Source of the DNA: Streptomyces prunicolor NBRC 13075
GTDB lineage: Bacteria > Actinomycetota > Actinomycetes > Streptomycetales > Streptomycetaceae
Direction: 5' to 3'
Assembly: GCF_000367365.1 (NCBI RefSeq)
Contig: NZ_BARF01000139.1
Location: forward strand, 1-47,372
DNA: 47,372 nucleotides
This document shows, in pieces, positions 43,082-47,372 of this stretch. A program made the position numbers and the translations under genes. The notes under the pieces are model-generated. The model saw nothing but the letters and a program-made list of their open reading frames with translations. It had not been told where the DNA came from and did not search any database. How positions within the stretch are numbered: position 1 is the stretch's first letter; each line of letters opens with the position of its first letter.

Positions 43082-43321
43082 TCAGCGATTGTCGGCGGCC
43101 TGGGACTGCTGGTTCTGGGTCGAGAGGTTGTTCTGGGACAGCGCCGGCATCCCGAGGACCAGAGAGCCCACGATTCCGGCGATGATGGTGAGGCCCAGGA
43201 GCCAACGCCCGGCTATCTGCCCGGCGGACGCACGCTCACGCGGCGGCGGGGTGACATTGCTGCGGAAGCGGTCGGTCTCGGCGATGAAGGCGAACGGAAC
43301 AGGTTCGCGCCGACGGAACAT
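43082..43321 (-). CDS. Small single-pass membrane protein (79 aa)
   Basis: The ATG at 43321 begins MFRRREPVPFAFIAETDRFR, followed by one transmembrane helix (WLLGLTIIAGIVGSLVLGM) and a polar Gln/Asn/Ser-rich outer tail. A longer open frame over thyX on the opposite strand is a shadow. GGGGAGAAG lies about 13 bases upstream of the start. It is divergent from thyX. No family function is known to me. Confidence 0.7.
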   Translation of the reverse strand: MFRRREPVPFAFIAETDRFRSNVTPPPRERASAGQIAGRWLLGLTIIAGIVGSLVLGMPALSQNNLSTQNQQSQAADNR

Positions 43322-43487
43322 CGGTGGTGCTTCTCCCCTCTGGGGTCGAGTCGGGATCGAACGGGTGGCTCTCACCAATACAGACGAGCGAACGCCCCAA
43401 TCGGTGCCCTGTTTCACCGAATTCGCAGAAGTTCGCCAATGAATGTCGCGGCACGGCACCGAACGCCCCGATGTCAGTGCCGGGCCG

Positions 43488-43493
43488 TAGAGT
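43488..43493 (+). promoter_or_regulatory. Candidate -10 element for thyX
   Basis: TAGAGT matches the streptomycete -10 pattern and lies 41 bases before the thyX start. No good -35 was found at 16-18 bases upstream, so it may need an activator or be fortuitous. The divergent gap also holds CGAACGCCCC twice (about 43389 and 43470). Confidence 0.35.
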
Positions 43494-43534
43494 GGGCGCC
43501 GCCCGAGAGACGTGATGGAAGGACCCTCCGAGCC

Positions 43535-44275
43535 GTGACCGACACCCCCGCCGACGACCTCAAGCCCAGTTTCCGCAGCGATGTCACCGTCGAGCTGGTC
43601 AAGCACACCGCGTCCGACGCGGACGTGCTCTTCGCCGCCCGCGTCTCGACGATCGGCGAGCAGTCCCTGGACGAGATGGGCAAGGACCCCGAGCGCTCCA
43701 AGGGCCTGATCAACTACCTGATGCGCGACCGGCACGGCAGCCCCTTCGAGCACAACTCCATGACGTTCTTCATCAGCGCCCCGATCCTCGTCTTCCGCGA
43801 GTTCATGCGGCACCGCGTGGGCTGGTCCTACAACGAGGAATCGGGAAGGTACCGGGAGCTCCAGCCGGTCTTCTACGTCCCCGGCGAGTCCCGCAAGCTG
43901 GTCCAGGAGGGCCGCCCGGGCAAGTACGTCTTCGTCGAGGGCACCCAGGCCCAGCAGGAGCTGGTCGGCCGCACCATGGAGGACTCGTACCGCCAGTCGT
44001 ACGAGGCGTACCAGGAGATGCTCGCCGCCGGCGTGGCCCGCGAGGTCGCCCGTGCCGTCCTCCCCGTAGGCCTCTTCTCCTCGATGTACGCCACGTGCAA
44101 CGCGCGCTCGCTGATGCACTTCCTCGGACTGCGCACACAGCACGAGCTGGCGAAGGTGCCGTCCTTCCCGCAGCGGGAGATCGAGATGGTCGGCGAGAAG
44201 ATGGAGGAGCAGTGGGCCAAGCTCATGCCGCTCACCTACGCCGCCTTCAATGCCAACGGCCGTGTCGCCCCGTAG
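43535..44275 (+). CDS. thyX: Flavin-dependent thymidylate synthase ThyX
   Basis: ThyX methylates dUMP to dTMP using methylenetetrahydrofolate, FAD and NAD(P)H. GTG 43535 gives 246 residues; the frame upstream is non-coding and the TGA out of frame at 43535 excludes the ATG at 43515. The ThyX signature is Arg92-His-Arg94, then Ser103-x-Arg105 (RHRVGWSYNEESGRY). The second half includes ARAVLPVG, NARSLMHFLGLRTQ and a C-terminal helix. A thyX-dapA-rnj order is also seen in mycobacteria. Confidence 0.97.
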   Translation: MTDTPADDLKPSFRSDVTVELVKHTASDADVLFAARVSTIGEQSLDEMGKDPERSKGLINYLMRDRHGSPFEHNSMTFFISAPILVFREFMRHRVGWSYNEESGRYRELQPVFYVPGESRKLVQEGRPGKYVFVEGTQAQQELVGRTMEDSYRQSYEAYQEMLAAGVAREVARAVLPVGLFSSMYATCNARSLMHFLGLRTQHELAKVPSFPQREIEMVGEKMEEQWAKLMPLTYAAFNANGRVAP

Positions 44276-44375
44276 CGCACCTCTGTTTGCCGGTCGGGCA
44301 CACATGTACGGATGGGCCGCACGAAGTGTCCGTATTGCGGCATTTGGAGAAGTTCATCTAGCCTGATCAAACGGA

Positions 44376-44413
44376 CCCGGCACTGCTTGAACCCCCGAGC
44401 AGGCAGTGCCGGG
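44376..44413 (+). terminator. Hairpin between thyX and dapA
   Basis: CCCGGCACTGC (44376-44386) pairs perfectly with 44403-44413 over 11 bp with a 16-base loop, followed by CTCCATATTTG. It is a likely thyX terminator; it lies 100 bases after the stop. Confidence 0.65.
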
Positions 44414-44486
44414 CTCCATATTTGTCACGACTTGTCGCCTGCCCCTAGGGCAGACCCCGCATTGAGCAGCGAGTAGCGTGTCACCC

Positions 44487-45386
44487 ATGGCTCCGACCTC
44501 CACTCCGCAGACCCCCTTCGGGCGGGTCCTCACCGCCATGGTCACGCCCTTCACGGCGGACGGCGCACTCGACCTCGACGGCGCTCAGCGGCTCGCTACC
44601 CACCTGGTGGACGCAGGCAACGACGGCCTGATCATCAACGGCACCACCGGTGAGTCCCCGACCACCAGCGACGCGGAGAAAACGGATCTCGTACGAGCCG
44701 TACTGGAAGCGGTCGGCGACCGCGCCCACGTCATCGCGGGCGTCGGCACGAACGACACCCACCACAGCGTCGAACTCGCCCGCACAGCCGAACGCACCGG
44801 CGCGCACGGCCTGCTCGTCGTCACGCCGTACTACAACAAGCCCCCGCAGGAGGGCCTCTACCGCCACTTCACGGCCGTCGCCGACGCCGCCGAACTGCCG
44901 GTCATGCTCTACGACATCCCCGGCCGCAGCGGCGTCCCGATCGGCACCGAGACCCTGGTCAGGCTCGCCGAGCACCCGCGCATCGTCGCCAACAAGGACG
45001 CAAAGGGTGACCTCGGCCGCGCCAGCTGGGCCATCGCCCGGACCGGCCTGGCCTGGTACTCCGGCGACGACATGCTGAACCTGCCGCTGCTCTCCGTGGG
45101 CGCGGTCGGCTTCGTCTCGGTCGTCGGCCATGTGGTCACACCCGAACTGCGCACCCTGGTGGAGGCGTACGTCTCCGGTGACGTCCAGAAGGCCACCGAG
45201 ATCCACCAGAAGCTGCTTCCCGTCTACACCGGCATGTTCCGCACCCAGGGCGTCATGACCACCAAGGCCGCGCTCACCCTCCAGGGACTGCCCGCCGGAC
45301 CGCTGCGCTCACCGATGGTCGAGTGCTCGCCCGAGGAGATCGCTCAGCTCAAGATCGATCTTGCCGCCGGCGGGGTACAGCTCTGA
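44487..45386 (+). CDS. dapA: 4-hydroxy-tetrahydrodipicolinate synthase
   Basis: DapA condenses aspartate semialdehyde with pyruvate, the first committed step to lysine and meso-DAP. ATG 44487 is chosen; GTG 44478 in the same frame adds three residues and neither has a strong ribosome-binding site. The product has about 299 residues with the TIM-barrel motifs GTTGESPT, YYNKPPQEGL, the Tyr of LYDIPGRSG and the Schiff-base Lys170 in NKDAKGD. A later GDDMLNLPLLSVG is also typical. It is followed by rnj after 128 bases. Confidence 0.95.
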   Translation: MAPTSTPQTPFGRVLTAMVTPFTADGALDLDGAQRLATHLVDAGNDGLIINGTTGESPTTSDAEKTDLVRAVLEAVGDRAHVIAGVGTNDTHHSVELARTAERTGAHGLLVVTPYYNKPPQEGLYRHFTAVADAAELPVMLYDIPGRSGVPIGTETLVRLAEHPRIVANKDAKGDLGRASWAIARTGLAWYSGDDMLNLPLLSVGAVGFVSVVGHVVTPELRTLVEAYVSGDVQKATEIHQKLLPVYTGMFRTQGVMTTKAALTLQGLPAGPLRSPMVECSPEEIAQLKIDLAAGGVQL

Positions 45387-45463
45387 CAACGGACTTCACA
45401 ACTGAATACGCGGGGCTTCGGCGCCCGCACCCCACATCCGATAACTGCTTTTGCACGAACGTC

Positions 45464-45499
45464 ATGCGCGCCACGTGCCCACAGGTACGTGGCGCGCAT
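45464..45499 (+). promoter_or_regulatory. 13-bp hairpin directly before the rnj ribosome-binding site
   Basis: ATGCGCGCCACGT (45464-45476) pairs perfectly with 45487-45499; the loop is 10 bases. The ribosome-binding site (TAGGAGAG) starts about four bases later and the TTG start at 45515. There is no T run, so it is likelier a structured leader than a terminator for dapA. It could be a self-regulatory or RNase III site. Confidence 0.6.
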
Positions 45500-45514
45500 G
45501 GGTAGGAGAGTCTT

Positions 45515-47200
45515 TTGAGTCATCCGCATCCTGAACTCGCCCCGCCGCCCAAGCTCCCCGAAGGCGGCCTGAGGGTCACCCCACTCGGCGGCCTCGGGGA
45601 AATCGGCCGGAATATGACGGTCTTCGAATACGGCGGCCGCCTGCTCATCGTCGACTGCGGCGTGCTCTTCCCCGAGGAGGAGCAGCCCGGCATCGACCTG
45701 ATCCTGCCGGACTTCACGTCCATCAGGGACCGCCTCGACGACATCGACGGCATCGTCCTCACGCATGGCCACGAGGATCACATCGGCGCAGTCCCGTATC
45801 TCCTTCGTGAGAAGGCGGACATCCCGCTGATCGGCTCCAAGCTGACCCTCGCCCTCATCGAGGCGAAGCTCCAGGAGCACCGCATCCGGCCGTACACGCT
45901 GGAGGTCGCAGAGGGGCACCGCGAGCGAATCGGTCCCTTCGACTGCGAGTTCGTCGCGGTCAACCACTCGATCCCGGACGCGCTCGCGGTCGCCATCCGC
46001 ACCCCCGCGGGCATGGTCGTCCACACCGGCGACTTCAAGATGGACCAGCTCCCGCTGGACGGTCGTCTGACAGATCTACACGCGTTCGCACGGCTGAGCG
46101 AGGAGGGCATCGACCTGCTCCTCGCCGACTCGACGAACGCCGAGGTCCCGGGATTCGTCCCGCCCGAGCGCGACATCTCTAACGTCCTGCGACAGGTCTT
46201 CAGCGGCGCTCGCAAGCGGATCATCGTGGCGAGCTTCGCCAGCCACGTTCACCGCATCCAGCAGGTCCTGGACACGGCGCACGAGCACGGCCGCCGGGTC
46301 GCCTTCGTCGGCCGCTCGATGGTCCGCAACATGGGCATCGCCCGTGACCTCGGCTATCTCAAGGTCCCGCCGGGCCTGGTGGTCGACGTCAAGACGCTCG
46401 ACGACCTCCCGGACAGCCAGGTCGTCCTGGTCTGCACGGGCTCGCAGGGCGAACCGATGGCCGCCCTGTCCCGCATGGCCAACCGCGACCACCAGATCCG
46501 CATCGTCGCGGGCGACACAGTAATCCTGGCCTCGTCGCTTATCCCGGGCAACGAGAACGCGGTCTACCGGGTCATCAACGGCCTCACCCGCTGGGGCGCC
46601 AACGTCGTCCACAAGGGCAACGCCAAGGTCCACGTCTCCGGACACGCCTCGGCCGGCGAGCTGCTGTACTTCTACAACATCTGCCGGCCGAAGAACCTGA
46701 TGCCGGTCCACGGCGAATGGCGCCACCTACGGGCCAACGCCGAGCTGGGCGCCATGACAGGCGTCCCGCACGACCGCATCGTCATCGCCGAGGACGGCGT
46801 GGTCGTCGACCTCATCGAGGGCAAGGCCAAGATCTCGGGCAAGGTCCAGGCGGGTTATGTCTACGTCGACGGCCTCTCGGTCGGCGATGTCGGCGAACCC
46901 GCGCTGAAGGACCGCAGGATCCTGGGGGACGAGGGCATCATCTCGGTCTTCCTCGTCGTGGACTCGTCCACCGGCAAGATCACGGGTGGCCCGCACATCC
47001 AGGCCCGCGGCTCCGGCATCGATGACTCCGCCTTCGTGGACGTGGTCCCGAGGATCACGGAGGTCCTGGAACGCTCGGCCCAGGACGGCGTCGTAGAACC
47101 CCACCAGCTGCAGCAACTGATCCGCCGCACGCTGGGCAAGTGGGTCTCCGACAACTACCGGCGCAGGCCGATGATCCTCCCGGTCGTCGTGGAGGTCTGA
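45515..47200 (+). CDS. rnj: Ribonuclease J
   Basis: RNase J is a metallo-beta-lactamase/beta-CASP nuclease with endonuclease and 5'-exonuclease activity. The start is TTG 45515 after TAGGAGAG, giving 561 residues. The zinc motif is His84-x-His86-x-Asp88-His89 (THGHEDHIG), with further ligands in NHSIPDA and VHTGDFKMD. The beta-CASP segment contains FASHVHRIQQVLD and VCTGSQGEP. The later motif HVSGHASAGEL and the C-terminal domain follow. It sits downstream of dapA, as in many actinobacteria. Confidence 0.97.
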   Translation: MSHPHPELAPPPKLPEGGLRVTPLGGLGEIGRNMTVFEYGGRLLIVDCGVLFPEEEQPGIDLILPDFTSIRDRLDDIDGIVLTHGHEDHIGAVPYLLREKADIPLIGSKLTLALIEAKLQEHRIRPYTLEVAEGHRERIGPFDCEFVAVNHSIPDALAVAIRTPAGMVVHTGDFKMDQLPLDGRLTDLHAFARLSEEGIDLLLADSTNAEVPGFVPPERDISNVLRQVFSGARKRIIVASFASHVHRIQQVLDTAHEHGRRVAFVGRSMVRNMGIARDLGYLKVPPGLVVDVKTLDDLPDSQVVLVCTGSQGEPMAALSRMANRDHQIRIVAGDTVILASSLIPGNENAVYRVINGLTRWGANVVHKGNAKVHVSGHASAGELLYFYNICRPKNLMPVHGEWRHLRANAELGAMTGVPHDRIVIAEDGVVVDLIEGKAKISGKVQAGYVYVDGLSVGDVGEPALKDRRILGDEGIISVFLVVDSSTGKITGGPHIQARGSGIDDSAFVDVVPRITEVLERSAQDGVVEPHQLQQLIRRTLGKWVSDNYRRRPMILPVVVEV

Positions 47201-47230
47201 CGGTCGTACGACCCCCTCGTACGCGTGAAC

Positions 47231-47274
47231 CTGGAGCGGGCCGCCTCGATTTGCATCGAGGCGGCCCGCTCCAG
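47231..47274 (+). terminator. 20-bp terminator after rnj
   Basis: The arms 47231-47250 and 47255-47274 pair perfectly over 20 bp around TTGC and are followed by TACGTTT. It starts 31 bases after the rnj stop. The last 98 bases of the window hold no gene that I can see; in other actinobacteria ftsK often lies nearby. Confidence 0.93.
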
Positions 47275-47372
47275 TACGTTTACGGCTCCGCCTGAGGGGG
47301 AACCCGGACACTTCGCGTGTACGGGAGCCACTCCCGAAGGGCCGGAAAATCCGACTCAGAACTTCTGATAAA

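Noticed and set aside
43370..43440. Possible LexA-type SOS box upstream of thyX
   Set aside because: The sequence around GAATTCGCAGAAGTTCG does not fit the GAAC-N4-GTTC spacing expected in actinobacteria.

Overview
The window is a high-GC actinobacterial chromosome segment, almost certainly Streptomyces. Codons end mostly in G or C, GTG and TTG starts are common, and an infB-rbfA-truB-ribF / rpsO-pnp-M16 peptidase-dapB-thyX-dapA-rnj backbone is present. A repeat family I recognise from Streptomyces intergenic regions also occurs at about 6623-6700. No tRNA, rRNA, CRISPR array or insertion sequence was seen.

Layout. (1) 1-4746: translation and ribosome-maturation genes on the plus strand: infB (5' end missing), a ylxP-type DUF503 gene, rbfA and truB. 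(2) 5045-8851: one large plus-strand gene joining a trypsin-like fold that lacks its serine to a P-loop NTPase and a long helical tail. (3) 8991-9950: ribF, closed by a 20-bp terminator. (4) 10027-36106: a type VII (ESX) secretion locus of about 26 kb. Reverse genes: a proline-rich MinD/ParA-like ATPase (EspI-like), a 238-aa unknown and eccE. Forward genes: eccB, a first mycosin, two Esx/WXG-like proteins, a second mycosin and two WXG100 proteins. Then a reverse-strand set of lower-GC genes (a small helical protein, a 725-aa WXG-type protein, a membrane-anchored protein, a proline-rich protein and a frameshifted gene), eccC (reverse), eccD (forward) and a membrane-anchored PQQ-type beta-propeller. 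(5) 36188-47372: a DUF397 gene, then rpsO, pnp, an M16 peptidase, dapB, a small membrane protein, a PH-domain membrane protein, another small membrane protein, thyX, dapA and rnj (RNase J), ending with a 20-bp terminator.

How it works together. EccB, EccC, EccD, EccE and MycP are the full set of conserved ESX membrane-complex parts. The two WXG100 proteins at 22412-23120 are the expected secreted pair. In mycobacteria ribF and rpsO are neighbours, so the ESX block looks like an insertion into an old housekeeping gene order. The genes at 23567-28294 look like a candidate secreted-substrate module: a small helper, a large WXG protein, then membrane and soluble partners. They differ in composition from the ESX core and carry one apparent frameshift. 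They are the least explained part of the window.

Other points worth following: the large gene at 5045 has lost both the catalytic serine and the P-loop lysine and carries a Streptomyces repeat in frame. Perfect inverted repeats lie between the divergent eccE/eccB and eccC/eccD pairs. A long hairpin sits directly in front of the ribosome-binding site of RNase J. Functions are assigned from motifs and family knowledge only; no database search was possible.
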